This document shows, one piece after another, positions 11,512 to 19,809 of a DNA stretch of 64,000 nt (positions within the stretch are counted from its first letter, which is position 1; each line of letters starts with the position of its first letter). The notes under the pieces were generated by a model. The model worked only from the letters and a program-made list of their open reading frames with translations, had not been told where the DNA came from and made no database searches. This stretch comes from Pedococcus bigeumensis (GTDB lineage Bacteria; Actinomycetota; Actinomycetes; Actinomycetales; Dermatophilaceae). The position numbers and the translations under genes were made by a program. The stretch is taken from positions 423,955 through 487,954 of the forward strand of contig NZ_RCZM01000005.1 of NCBI RefSeq assembly GCF_006438965.1. The letters are read 5' to 3'.

Positions 11512-12099
11512 TCAGGCAGCCGCGCGGATGCCGCCGAGCACGATGGCGACGACTCGCTTCTGTTGCTCCGACTCGAGCTCGCCCATCATCGTGCACCCGC
11601 CGACGAGGCGCAACAGGTCGGACGGCTCGACCTCGGCCCTGGCCACGCCCGCTTCCTGGGCGTTGCGCAGCACCAGCCCAGCCGCGCCGATGACGGTCTC
11701 GCGGGAGTGGGTCAACAGCTCGGAGTCGCGCCCGGCGGCATCGACGAGCTCCTGGAAGAGCGCCCGCTTCGTCGCGGCGTAGTCCAGCAGCACCCAGACC
11801 CAGGCCTCGAGGGCTTCCCAGGGCTGCTCCTGCTCGACGAGCCGAGTGGTGCTCACGGCGAGGGCGTCGACGTCCTCGCGGTAGACGGCTTCCAGCAACG
11901 ACAGACGGGTCGGGAAGCGGCGGTACAAAGTGCCGATCCCCACGCCGGCGCGACGTGCGATCTCTTCCAGGGAGGACTCGGTGCCTGACTCACGCAGCAC
12001 CTCGCGGGCTGCGAGCACGAGACGCTCGTAGTTGCGCTGTGCGTCGGCACGCATCGGCCGCTCGTCAGTGAGCGAGCCGGTCGCACTCGTCGGGACCAC
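11512..12099 (-). CDS. TetR/AcrR-family repressor of the divergent MFS exporter
   Basis: 195 residues from GTG at 12099-12097, chosen because AAGGAGG lies exactly 8 nt upstream; a longer reading frame begins at 12141 but has no ribosome site. The N-terminal TetR HTH contains SLEEIARRAGVGIGTLYRRF. The C-terminal ligand domain resembles the TetR_C subgroup ending GECT-like with GGCTMMGELE. It is divergent from the MFS gene with a perfect palindrome between them, the classic repressor-pump layout. The octamer CGGCATAC fills the spacer between ribosome site and start codon. Confidence 0.9.
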   Translation of the reverse strand: MVPTSATGSLTDERPMRADAQRNYERLVLAAREVLRESGTESSLEEIARRAGVGIGTLYRRFPTRLSLLEAVYREDVDALAVSTTRLVEQEQPWEALEAWVWVLLDYAATKRALFQELVDAAGRDSELLTHSRETVIGAAGLVLRNAQEAGVARAEVEPSDLLRLVGGCTMMGELESEQQKRVVAIVLGGIRAAA

Positions 12100-12161
12100 C
12101 CGGCATACCTCCTTGGTTGAACGCTGGCACGGCACGTGCACAGGTCATTGGCACACACTAC

Positions 12162-12190
12162 TTGCAAAACGGAGGCTGCCTCCGTATTGT
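12162..12190 (+). promoter_or_regulatory. Promoter of MFS exporter with overlapping palindromic TetR operator
   Basis: -35 TTGCAA (12162-12167), 17-nt spacer, -10 TATTGT (12185-12190). A perfect 17-bp palindrome ACGGAGGC-T-GCCTCCGT (12169-12185) fills the spacer and touches the -10, so bound repressor would block RNA polymerase. The divergent TetR gene is the natural ligand. Confidence 0.75.
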
Positions 12191-12246
12191 TCATCCGGAG
12201 GGACCTTCCACTTATCCACCTACTGTACCCGAAGGAGCAAGACCTC

Positions 12247-13749
12247 GTGTCTGCCCAGATCTCAACCGCTCCCGCGGCGCCTGCTGCTCCCGCCTCCGTG
12301 CGGGGCCCGCGTCGACAGGTCTCACCCGGCGTCGTCCTCGGTGTCATCCTCATCGCCCAGCTGATGGTCGTCCTGGACGCCACCATCGTGAACGTCGCCC
12401 TCCCCAAGATCCAGACGGCTCTGGACTTCACCCCCACCGGACTGTCGTGGGTGCTCAGCGCCTACACGCTCGCGTTCGGTGGGCTGCTCCTCTTCGGCGC
12501 GCGCGCTGGTGACCTGTTCGGCCGCCGCCGCGTCTTCGTCGCCGGAATGGCGCTGTTCGCCACGTCGTCGTTCGTCGGCGGTTTCGCGACCACCGCCACC
12601 TGGCTCGTCGCCTCGCGCGCCGCCCAGGGCGTCGGCGCAGCCCTCGCAGCGCCGGCCGTGCTGGCCCTGCTCATGTCCACCTTCACCGACCCCCGCGAAC
12701 GCACCCGTGCGCTCGGCCTCTTCACCGGTGTCTCCATCGGCGGCGCCGCCATCGGCCTCATCGCGGGCGGACTGCTCACCGAGTGGTTCTCGTGGCGCTG
12801 GGTGATGTTCGTCAACGTGCCGATCGGCCTCGCCGTGGTCGCAGCCGCCCTGGTCGTCGTGCCGGAAACGGCTCGCGCGAGCGGCAAGATAGACGTGGCC
12901 GGCGCGCTCACCTCGACCCTCGGCATGACCGCGCTCGTCTACGGTTTCGTCCACGCGGCCGAGGCCGGATGGGGCAACGCCGAGACGATCGCGTCGTTCG
13001 TCGCCGCGGTCGGACTGCTCGCCGCCTTCGTCGTCATCGAGCGGCGTGCGCCGCACCCGATCACGCCGCTGGAGCTGTTCGCCAACCCCACCCGCGTGGG
13101 TTCGTATGCCGGTCGGTTGCTTCTCGTGGCCGGCATCATGGGGACCTTCTTCTTCACGACCCTGTTCCTGCAGGACATCCTCGGCTACACGCCCCTGCAG
13201 ACCGGGCTCGGGTTCCTGCCCCTCACGGCCGCGCTCTTCCTTGCCTCCCAGCTCAGTGCGCGGCGGTTCGTCGAGCAGTTCGGGCCCCGGCGCGTGATGG
13301 TCGCGGGAACGCTGCTGTCCACCATCGCCCTCGCCCTGCTCAGCCGGGTGTCGGAGACGAGCAGCTACTGGTCGATCCTCCTGCCGCTGGTCCTGCTGGG
13401 GCTCGGCAACGGCACGGCCTTCGTCCCGCTCACGGGTGCGTCTCTGCACGAGGTCGAGCCGCAGCACGCAGGCGCCGCCTCCGGTCTGGTCAACGTGACC
13501 CAGCAGGTCGGCGGGTCCCTGGGCCTGGCCCTGCTGGTCACCGTCTTCGGCACCGCGTCTCGCCACGCAGCCGCAGAACCCACGCTCGGCCGGACCGCCG
13601 TCGAGCAGGCGCACCACGTGTTCGTCGTCGGCGCGCACTCGGCCCTGACCGTGGCTGCGGGTTTCGTCCTCCTGACGGTGCTGGTTGTCTCGCAGCTGCA
13701 CCGGTCGCCACGAGCGAGCGCTGCCACCCTGGCCGCGACCGCCGAGTAG
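12247..13749 (+). CDS. MFS multidrug exporter, DHA2 (EmrB/QacA-like) family
   Basis: 500 residues from GTG at 12247 with AAGGAG 9 nt upstream. About 14 membrane helices. Motif A appears as GDLFGRRRVF, the DHA2 helix-1 motif as LDATIVNVALP, and motif C-like glycine-rich GGAAIGLIAGG in helix 5. It exports drugs or metabolites using the proton gradient. It is repressed by the divergent TetR regulator and ends before the hairpin at 13787. Confidence 0.93.
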   Translation: MSAQISTAPAAPAAPASVRGPRRQVSPGVVLGVILIAQLMVVLDATIVNVALPKIQTALDFTPTGLSWVLSAYTLAFGGLLLFGARAGDLFGRRRVFVAGMALFATSSFVGGFATTATWLVASRAAQGVGAALAAPAVLALLMSTFTDPRERTRALGLFTGVSIGGAAIGLIAGGLLTEWFSWRWVMFVNVPIGLAVVAAALVVVPETARASGKIDVAGALTSTLGMTALVYGFVHAAEAGWGNAETIASFVAAVGLLAAFVVIERRAPHPITPLELFANPTRVGSYAGRLLLVAGIMGTFFFTTLFLQDILGYTPLQTGLGFLPLTAALFLASQLSARRFVEQFGPRRVMVAGTLLSTIALALLSRVSETSSYWSILLPLVLLGLGNGTAFVPLTGASLHEVEPQHAGAASGLVNVTQQVGGSLGLALLVTVFGTASRHAAAEPTLGRTAVEQAHHVFVVGAHSALTVAAGFVLLTVLVVSQLHRSPRASAATLAATAE

Positions 13750-13786
13750 CGAGGGGCCACCACTGCGGGGGCGCTCGATAACGATG

Positions 13787-13817
13787 AAGGACCCGACACA
13801 AAGCGTGTCGGGTCCTT
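13787..13817. terminator. Bidirectional hairpin between MFS gene and tRNA-Ser
   Basis: 13-bp perfect stem AAGGACCCGACAC / GTGTCGGGTCCTT with 5-nt loop. It lies 37 nt after the MFS stop and 8 nt beyond the 3' end of the minus-strand tRNA, so it can end both transcripts. Confidence 0.75.
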
Positions 13818-13824
13818 CTCGATG

Positions 13825-13914
13825 TGGCGGTGGCGGTGGGATTTGAACCCACGGTGGGCTTTCACCCACACACGCTTTCGAGGCGTGCTCCTTAGGCCGC
13901 TCGGACACGCCACC
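13825..13914 (-). tRNA. tRNA-Ser (anticodon CGA)
   Basis: On the minus strand the gene starts GGTGGCG and ends CGCCACC plus discriminator G and an encoded CCA (13827-13825). The anticodon loop is CTCGAAA, giving CGA. There is a long class-II variable arm (GTGTGGGTGAAAGCCCAC region) and T-loop GGTTCAAATCC. All stems pair. Confidence 0.96.
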
Positions 13915-14052
13915 GCGGAGCAGGTTACTAGAGCGGTCGACGGCGACGAAATCGCCTCGGGACCGCCTGCCGAGCCGCCGCGCGAAGGCGCCGACACGGC
14001 ATACCTCGGCGTCGGGGGAATGCACGGGCAGCCCGAGCACTTGTCATCGGAG

Positions 14053-15492
14053 ATGACTTCCACCACCACGAACACCGCCGGAGTCGGGCTCCGTTCGGAC
14101 CGCGGCCCCATCCTGCTGGCGCTGATGGTCTCGACCGGCCTGATCGCCATGGACGCGACCATCCTGGCCACGGCGGTCCCGTCGGTCGTGCGCGACCTCG
14201 GCGGCTTCTCGCAGTTCCCGTGGTTGTTCTCGGTCTACCTGCTCGCCCAAGCAGTGTCGGTGCCCATCTACGCCAAGCTCGCCGACATCGTGGGCCGCAA
14301 GCCGCTCATGCTCTTCGGGATCGGGCTGTTCCTCGCCGGGTCGGTGCTGTGCGGTTTCGCGTGGAGCATGACCTCGCTCATCGTCTTCCGCGCCCTCCAG
14401 GGCCTCGGCGCCGGCGCGGTGCAACCGATAGCCATCACGATCGCGGGCGACATCTACACCGTGGCGGAGCGGGCCAAGGCCCAGGGCTACATCGCCAGCG
14501 TCTGGGCGGTCTCGTCGGTCGTCGGTCCGACGCTGGGCGGGATCTTCTCCCAGCTCGGCATCTGGCGCTGGATCTTCTTCGTCAACGTGCCGCTCTGCCT
14601 GCTCGCCGGCACCCTCATCGCCCGCAACTTCCACGAGAGCGTGGAACGCCAGAAGCACCGCATCGACTACGCCGGTGCCGCACTCCTCACGGCGGCCATG
14701 TCGCTGCTCATCCTCGGCATCCTCGAGGGTGGCCAGGCCTGGTCGTGGTCGTCGCCCACCAGCCTCGGGGTCCTCGGCGGCGGCTCGCTGCTGCTCGCCG
14801 CCTTCCTCCTCGTCGAACGCCGCGCCGCCGAGCCCGTGCTCCCCCTCTGGGTGCTGAGTCGCCGGCTGCTCGCCACGACCACGATGCTGGCCCTGGGGGT
14901 CGGGGTCATCCTCATCGGCCTCACCTCGTTCGTCCCCACCTACCTCGAGAACTCCCTCGGCATCGACCCCCTCATCGGCGGGCTCGCCCTCGCGGCGCTG
15001 ACCATCGGCTGGCCGATCTCCGCGACGCTGTCGGGCCGGCTGCTCTACCTCCGGTTCGGCTTCCGGCCGGCGATCCTCGTGGGTATGGCGCTCGTCGTCA
15101 TTGGCACCGGCACGCTCGCGTGGACGTCGCAGCACCCTTCGGTCGTGGTCGTCGCGCTGTCGTGCTTCGTCACTGGCCTCGGCCTGGGACTGGTGGCCAG
15201 CCCGTCGCTCATCGCGGCCCAGGCCAGCGTGGAATGGCACGAGCGAGGTGTCGCGACCGGCACCAACATGTTCGCCCGCTCGATCGGCAGCGCGGTCGGT
15301 GCCGCCGTGCTGGGCGCCGTCGCCAACGGCGTCATCGCCCGCTCCGGACGCCCCGAGACCGACCCGGCCACAGCGGCCGATGCCGGCACCGCGGTCTTCA
15401 TCGGCGTCCTCGTGGCGGCCGTCGTGACGATCGTCGCCGCAGTCCTGATGCCCAAGGCCACCGCCGACACCTCGCCCGACCCCGCGCGCTAG
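14053..15492 (+). CDS. MFS transporter, DHA2-like drug exporter
   Basis: 479 residues from ATG at 14053; an in-frame ATG at 14020 is an alternative, while anything further upstream would overlap tRNA-Ser. About 14 helices. Helix 1 reads LIAMDATILATAVP and motif A is KLADIVGRKPLM; the half-way loop carries ERQKHRIDYAGA. No regulator is adjacent. The upstream gap contains one CGGCATAC octamer. It ends just before a 20-bp hairpin shared with the convergent phosphoesterase gene. Substrate unknown. Confidence 0.9.
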   Translation: MTSTTTNTAGVGLRSDRGPILLALMVSTGLIAMDATILATAVPSVVRDLGGFSQFPWLFSVYLLAQAVSVPIYAKLADIVGRKPLMLFGIGLFLAGSVLCGFAWSMTSLIVFRALQGLGAGAVQPIAITIAGDIYTVAERAKAQGYIASVWAVSSVVGPTLGGIFSQLGIWRWIFFVNVPLCLLAGTLIARNFHESVERQKHRIDYAGAALLTAAMSLLILGILEGGQAWSWSSPTSLGVLGGGSLLLAAFLLVERRAAEPVLPLWVLSRRLLATTTMLALGVGVILIGLTSFVPTYLENSLGIDPLIGGLALAALTIGWPISATLSGRLLYLRFGFRPAILVGMALVVIGTGTLAWTSQHPSVVVVALSCFVTGLGLGLVASPSLIAAQASVEWHERGVATGTNMFARSIGSAVGAAVLGAVANGVIARSGRPETDPATAADAGTAVFIGVLVAAVVTIVAAVLMPKATADTSPDPAR

Positions 15493-15497
15493 CCCTC

Positions 15498-15543
15498 GTT
15501 TGCTGACAACTCGCCGGGGATCACCGGCGAGTTGTCAGCAAAC
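15498..15543. terminator. Bidirectional 20-bp hairpin terminator
   Basis: Perfect 20-bp stem from GTTTGCTGACAACTCGCCGG to its complement with a 6-nt loop (GGATCA), sitting between two convergent genes (stops at 15492 and 15558). The A/T at the stem base gives short T-runs on both strands. Confidence 0.85.
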
Positions 15544-15557
15544 GGACGGGCGAACAG

Positions 15558-16580
15558 CTAGCCGGCGTAGGAGACCCGGGTCCAGCTGAGGCTGGTCCCG
15601 GCGCCGGGACGGTTCACGGTCACCTTGAGCCAGTCCTTGTTGTTGTCCGACCCGTCCACGGTGATCCGCTCGAGACCGGCCGCCGACCCGGTGACCCCGT
15701 AGCGGGACAACCACACCGAGCCCGGCGCGAGCGGCCGGTCCGAGTTGTAGATGTGCGAGTCGCCGTTGACGAGGTAGACGTCGCCGTCGAACGCGTTCGT
15801 CTCGTCGACCAGGGCCTGCACCAGGGGCTGGAACGCGGAGATGTCCGTGGGGGCCGGGGTGTAGGTGGGGTCGAACATGTCGGCCTGCTGGAGCACGACC
15901 ACGGCTCGGTCCTGGCGCTGCTTGGCATCGGCGAACGTCTTGCGCAGCAAGGCGATCGACGAGGTCATCCGCGCGCGCTCCTCGGCCACCTGCGCCGAGG
16001 TGGCGGTGGAGTTGCCGATGCCCGTCCACGGCTGCAGGTCGTTGTTCGACCCGACGACGTGCAGCATGGCGAAGTCCACGCCCGCACGGCGCAGCATCAC
16101 GTTCTCGGGGTATGCCGCGTCGGGCACCGAGACCTTCGCGGGTGCGCCCAGCGTCGTGCCCGGTTGGTCGAAGAACACCGAACGGTCGAAGGCGAGGCGC
16201 TCGAGGGGCTGGTAGCCGCCGTTGTTGACCCGGTGGCAGTCGGTCCACTCGTTGTCGCCCGGCGTGTAGACGAGCGGGTCGGCGAACCGGTCGAACTGGG
16301 CCCGGATCATCCGGTAGTAGGCGTCGTCGCACCTGGTGGAGCCGTTCTTGATGTCCCCCACGTGGAAGGTCAGCGCGACGTCGGGGTCGGCGTTGATCTG
16401 GTCGATCCACCCGGGGAACTTGGCCACCTGGTCCGCGCCGTAGGGCACGTCGCCGATCACGGCGAAGGTGTAGTGCCCGGGCTTCTGCTGGCCGTCGACG
16501 GCCTGCGCCGCCGGAGCGACCATGGCGAACGAGACTAGGGCGGTGGCGCAGACGGCCGCGATGGTGAGTGGGCGACGCAT
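15558..16580 (-). CDS. Secreted metallophosphoesterase
   Basis: 340 residues. A Sec signal peptide (1-27, MRRP... ending APAAQA) shows export. The calcineurin-like fold is marked by GDVPYG (43-48), GDIKNG and GDNEW, which carry metal ligands, then HVVGSNND and a late GDSHIY. It probably hydrolyses phosphomono- or diesters outside the membrane; substrate unknown. AGGAG lies 5 nt before the ATG. Monocistronic, between the 20-bp hairpin and the DedA gene. Confidence 0.87.
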   Translation of the reverse strand: MRRPLTIAAVCATALVSFAMVAPAAQAVDGQQKPGHYTFAVIGDVPYGADQVAKFPGWIDQINADPDVALTFHVGDIKNGSTRCDDAYYRMIRAQFDRFADPLVYTPGDNEWTDCHRVNNGGYQPLERLAFDRSVFFDQPGTTLGAPAKVSVPDAAYPENVMLRRAGVDFAMLHVVGSNNDLQPWTGIGNSTATSAQVAEERARMTSSIALLRKTFADAKQRQDRAVVVLQQADMFDPTYTPAPTDISAFQPLVQALVDETNAFDGDVYLVNGDSHIYNSDRPLAPGSVWLSRYGVTGSAAGLERITVDGSDNNKDWLKVTVNRPGAGTSLSWTRVSYAG

Positions 16581-16671
16581 GGGGGCTCCTGTCAGAGGGG
16601 ACAGGAGAGTTCTCTCGCCACAAGGTGAACAGCAACCCGCGGATCAGGCGACCAGCAGGTGAACTCGTGCG

Positions 16672-17295
16672 TCAGTCCGCGGGCTGGGCGCGGTGGCGGC
16701 GCACGGCCCACACCACGATCGCCACGACCACGATCAGACCAACGATCCCGGCAGCCCCGCGGCCGAGCCACTTCTCGACCCGGTGGTAGGACTCGCCAGC
16801 GAGGTAGCCCGCGGTGACCGCCGTTGCGCCCCAGGCAATTCCGCCGACCGCGTTCCACGGCAGGAAGACCCGGTACTTCATCCCGGACAGGCCGGCGAGC
16901 GCGGGCATGACGGCTCGGAAGAACGCCGTCCACCGGCCCAGGAACACCGCCGAGCCACCTCGACGCCGCAGGAAGTCCTGCGCGGACTCCAAGCGCTCCC
17001 GTCGCCGTTCGAGGATCTTCAGCCCCATCACGCGGGGCCCGAACAGCCGTCCGATCTCGTAGCCCACCGAGTCCCCGATGATGGCCGAGAGGATGACCAC
17101 CACGAGGACCCAGGCCAGCGACGTGTGCCCAAGGCTCGCCGTCACCCCGCCGATGACGGCCAGGGTCTCGCCCGGCAGCACGAACCCCACGAACAGCGCG
17201 TCCTCGGCGAACACCACCAGCGCGACGATCAGGTAGACCAGCCACGGTGGCGCCCCGAGCACCTGGTTGACCAGGTCGTTGATGATCCCGCTCAC
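16672..17295 (-). CDS. DedA-family membrane protein (SNARE-associated/VTT domain)
   Basis: 207 residues. Typical DedA features are present: FAEDALFVGFVLPGE with conserved acidic residue near helix 1, GDSVGYEIGR, RWTAFFRAVMPALAG and FLPWNAVGGIAWG. These proteins work as lipid (undecaprenyl phosphate or phosphatidylethanolamine) flippases that support membrane homeostasis. The GTG start overlaps the tadA stop (GTGA), so it is coupled to tadA. Confidence 0.93.
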   Translation of the reverse strand: MSGIINDLVNQVLGAPPWLVYLIVALVVFAEDALFVGFVLPGETLAVIGGVTASLGHTSLAWVLVVVILSAIIGDSVGYEIGRLFGPRVMGLKILERRRERLESAQDFLRRRGGSAVFLGRWTAFFRAVMPALAGLSGMKYRVFLPWNAVGGIAWGATAVTAGYLAGESYHRVEKWLGRGAAGIVGLIVVVAIVVWAVRRHRAQPAD

Positions 17296-17855
17296 GCCCC
17301 TGCCACCCGTCCGTCGCCCTGCGCGGTCTCAGCAGCGGTCCCAAGGGCCGTCCCGAGAGCCGTGGACCCACCCGCAGCCCGTTGCTCATCGAAGAATGTC
17401 AGCAGCACCTGAGAGCACTCTGAAGCCCGCACCCCGCCGATCACCTCGACGCGATGGGTCGCGCGGCGGTCGCGGACCAGGTCCCAGACCGAGCCCGTCG
17501 CGCCGAGCTTGGGGTCCCACGCGCCGAGCACCAAGCGCGAGATCCGCGACAGCATCAGCGCTCCCGCGCACATCGGGCACGGTTCGAGGGTCACGACCAG
17601 CGTGCAGTCCTCGAGCCGCCACTGACCCAACGACCGAGCCGCAGCGCGCAGCGCGACCACCTCGGCGTGTGCAGTCGGGTCTCCCTCGACCTCGCGCAGG
17701 TTGCGGCCTTCACCGATCACCTCGCCCGCCGGCGAGATGACGACCGCCCCCACGGGCACGTCGCCGTCCCGGGCAGCCTGGGCGGCGAGGTCGAGCGCCA
17801 GGCCCATCCACGCGGCATACCGCTCGTCGACTGCTGGTCCGCCGCTGGGAGTCAC
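17292..17855 (-). CDS. tadA: tRNA-specific adenosine(34) deaminase TadA
   Basis: 187 residues; the deaminase core occupies residues 1-150. Zinc and catalytic residues are visible: His63-Ala-Glu65 and Pro92-Cys93-Pro-Met-Cys96. It converts A34 to inosine in tRNA-Arg(ACG). The C-terminal 35 residues are low-complexity (STALGTALGTAAETAQ). The GTG start is preceded, 6 nt away, by GAAACT, so the mRNA is probably leaderless. It is divergent from upp with only 16 nt between start codons. Confidence 0.93.
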   Translation of the reverse strand: MTPSGGPAVDERYAAWMGLALDLAAQAARDGDVPVGAVVISPAGEVIGEGRNLREVEGDPTAHAEVVALRAAARSLGQWRLEDCTLVVTLEPCPMCAGALMLSRISRLVLGAWDPKLGATGSVWDLVRDRRATHRVEVIGGVRASECSQVLLTFFDEQRAAGGSTALGTALGTAAETAQGDGRVAGA

Positions 17856-17859
17856 GCGC

Positions 17860-17867
17860 TAAGTTTC
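17860..17867. promoter_or_regulatory. Overlapping -10 elements of divergent leaderless promoters (upp / tadA)
   Basis: TAAGTT (17860-17865, plus strand) lies 6 nt before the upp ATG, and GAAACT (17867-17862, minus strand) lies 6 nt before the tadA GTG. The two hexamers share four base pairs, so the two polymerases would compete for the same DNA. Confidence 0.55.
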
Positions 17868-17871
17868 GCCT

Positions 17872-18510
17872 ATGCGCGTCCACGTTGCCGACCACCCGCT
17901 CATCACCCACAAGCTGACCTACCTGCGCGACAAGCGCACGGACAGCCCGACCTTCCGTCGGCTGGCCGAGGAGCTGGTGACGCTGCTGGCCTACGAGGCG
18001 ACCCGGGACGTGCGGGTGGAGCCGTTCGACATCGAGACGCCGGTGGCCCCGACGACGGGCATCAAGCTGTCCAACCCCAAGCCGCTGATCGTCCCCATCC
18101 TGCGGGCCGGTCTCGGGATGCTCGAGGGGATGGTGCGCCTGCTGCCGAGCGCCGAGGTGGGCTTCCTGGGCATGCAGCGCAACGAGGAGACGCTCGAGGC
18201 GATCACCTACGCCAACCGTCTCCCGGACGACCTCAAGGGTCGCCAGTGCTATGTCATCGACCCGATGCTCGCCACCGGTGGCACCCTCGTCGACGCCATC
18301 CGCTACCTCGCCGACCGCGGCGCCGACGACATCACGGCGGTCACCCTGCTGGCCGCGCCGGAGGGCGTCAAGCACGTGGAGGAGGCCCTCGCCGACCTCA
18401 CCATCCCGATCACGATCGTCACCGGCGCGATGGACGAGCGGCTCAACGAGAAGGGCTACATCGTGCCCGGCCTCGGCGACGCGGGCGACCGCCTCTACGG
18501 CGTCGTCTGA
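17872..18510 (+). CDS. upp: Uracil phosphoribosyltransferase
   Basis: 212 residues, standard length. It salvages uracil with PRPP to UMP. The PRPP-binding loop reads [12 protein letters not shown] (128-139), with Asp130 and Thr138, and the C-terminal uracil-binding segment is [12 protein letters not shown]. The ATG start is consistent with leaderless transcription from TAAGTT. A weak inverted repeat GTGGGCAC/GTGCCCAC (18528-18569) follows the stop. Confidence 0.96.
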   Translation: MRVHVADHPLITHKLTYLRDKRTDSPTFRRLAEELVTLLAYEATRDVRVEPFDIETPVAPTTGIKLSNPKPLIVPILRAGLGMLEGMVRLLPSAEVGFLGMQRNEETLEAITYANRLPDDLKGRQCYVIDPMLATGGTLVDAIRYLADRGADDITAVTLLAAPEGVKHVEEALADLTIPITIVTGAMDERLNEKGYIVPGLGDAGDRLYGVV

Positions 18511-18714
18511 CCCAGCCGCCTGCCTGAGTGGGCACGCTCCGCACCCCAGAGCCGGTGCCCAGTGCCCACCGCGAGGTATGCCGCGTGGCCGGCGGATCGG
18601 CGGCGCGCCTGACCCGGTGGCCGCACCGTTTCGGGCACCATGGTGGGCGAGGTGTGCCCGTCCGACGTGCACACCGACGACCGAACCCCCACGACGACCG
18701 ATCAAGGAGACGAC

Positions 18715-18882
18715 ATGCAACGCGTGAAGAAGATCCTGCTGTGGGTCCTCGTCGCGTTCGCCGCCTACGCGATCTTCACCTCCCCCGACCAGGCTGCCGA
18801 CATCGTCAAGACGTCGGGCTCGATGCTGGGTGACGGCGCGAAGAACATCGGCAACTTCTTCGACGCACTGCTCGGCCGGTAG
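18715..18882 (+). CDS. Small single-pass membrane protein, unknown function
   Basis: 55 residues from ATG at 18715 with AAGGAG 7 nt upstream. One helix (about 7-22, ILLWVLVAFAAYAIF) is followed by a polar segment and NIGNFFDALLG. It lies 15 nt before the PH-domain gene and is probably co-transcribed with it. No family with known function was recognised. Confidence 0.7.
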   Translation: MQRVKKILLWVLVAFAAYAIFTSPDQAADIVKTSGSMLGDGAKNIGNFFDALLGR

Positions 18883-18897
18883 CGGACCCGGGGCCTG

Positions 18898-19674
18898 ATG
18901 GCTGCCTCAGCCCGGCGCCACGAGGAGCTCGACCGCTACCTGCTGGACGGCGAGCGGCTCGTCACGGCTGTCCACCAGCACTGGGGCAAGGTCGCCGAAC
19001 CGGTGGGTTCGGCGGTTGCGGGCTGCATCTTCGCCTTCTGGGTGGACGCCAAGATCGACCCTGCCTTCGGCCTGGTGAGCACGATCGTGTGGTGGGCCTG
19101 GTTCGCCGTCGTCGCGCGGATGGCCTGGAAGCTGGCTGAGTGGCGGCACGACTGGTTCGTCGCCACCGACAAGCGGCTGCTGCTGTTCTACGGCTTCATC
19201 ACCCGCAAGGTGTCGATGATGCCGCTCATGAAGGTCACCGACATGTCCTACGAGCGGTCGGTGCCCGGACGCATCCTGGGCTACGGCCGGTTCGTCATGG
19301 AGTCGGCCGGCCAGGACCAGGCGCTGCGTGAGGTCAACTGGGTCCCCGAACCGGACGGCCACTACCGCGCCATCTGCGCCGAGATCTTCGGCGTCGCCGA
19401 CCACGGGCGGGTGCTCCCCGACGACGACGGCCATGACGACCGGTGGGACGGCGGGTGGGACGACCACCAGCCGCCACCGCCCGGCATACCCGATCCGTAT
19501 GCCGGCTGGGACGACCCGCCGCACTCGCCGCAGGCGCCCTCGGCCACCCCCAGCGCGGGCTCGGGCGCGCCGCCGGGCTCGCTCTACCGCAGTCCTGACC
19601 TCCGGGCGCGGGACCGCGCTGCTGACACCGGCCCCATTCCCATCAGGCCGCGCCGCGACCGGGGCGACGACTAG
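18898..19674 (+). CDS. PH-domain (bPH2/YdbS-like) membrane protein
   Basis: 258 residues. Two membrane segments (about 38-80) precede a bacterial PH domain recognised by FVATDKRLLLFYGFITRKVSMMPLMKVTDMSYER-type sequence (about 87-145). The last 90 residues are Pro/Gly/Asp-rich and look disordered. Related YdbS/YdbT proteins sit in the membrane; their role is unclear. Two opposed octamers (CGGCATAC at 19482, GTATGCCG at 19497) lie in the low-complexity tail, where they force a rare ATA codon and a TAT codon. Confidence 0.82.
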   Translation: MAASARRHEELDRYLLDGERLVTAVHQHWGKVAEPVGSAVAGCIFAFWVDAKIDPAFGLVSTIVWWAWFAVVARMAWKLAEWRHDWFVATDKRLLLFYGFITRKVSMMPLMKVTDMSYERSVPGRILGYGRFVMESAGQDQALREVNWVPEPDGHYRAICAEIFGVADHGRVLPDDDGHDDRWDGGWDDHQPPPPGIPDPYAGWDDPPHSPQAPSATPSAGSGAPPGSLYRSPDLRARDRAADTGPIPIRPRRDRGDD

Positions 19675-19809
19675 GCACGGACGGCAGACGCCCCTGAGAA
19701 GGGCGACTGTGGAGGGCCGGATTCCGAAAGGCGCGCTGGTCAGGACGCCGCTAGCGTGTCTCGGACCCAGCCGCGCGAGCGGCACACCTGTCCCCCGGAG
19801 GCGTTGCGC

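Noticed and set aside
13822..14052. Upstream extension of the second MFS gene
   Set aside because: It would overlap the intact tRNA-Ser gene and has no MFS similarity.
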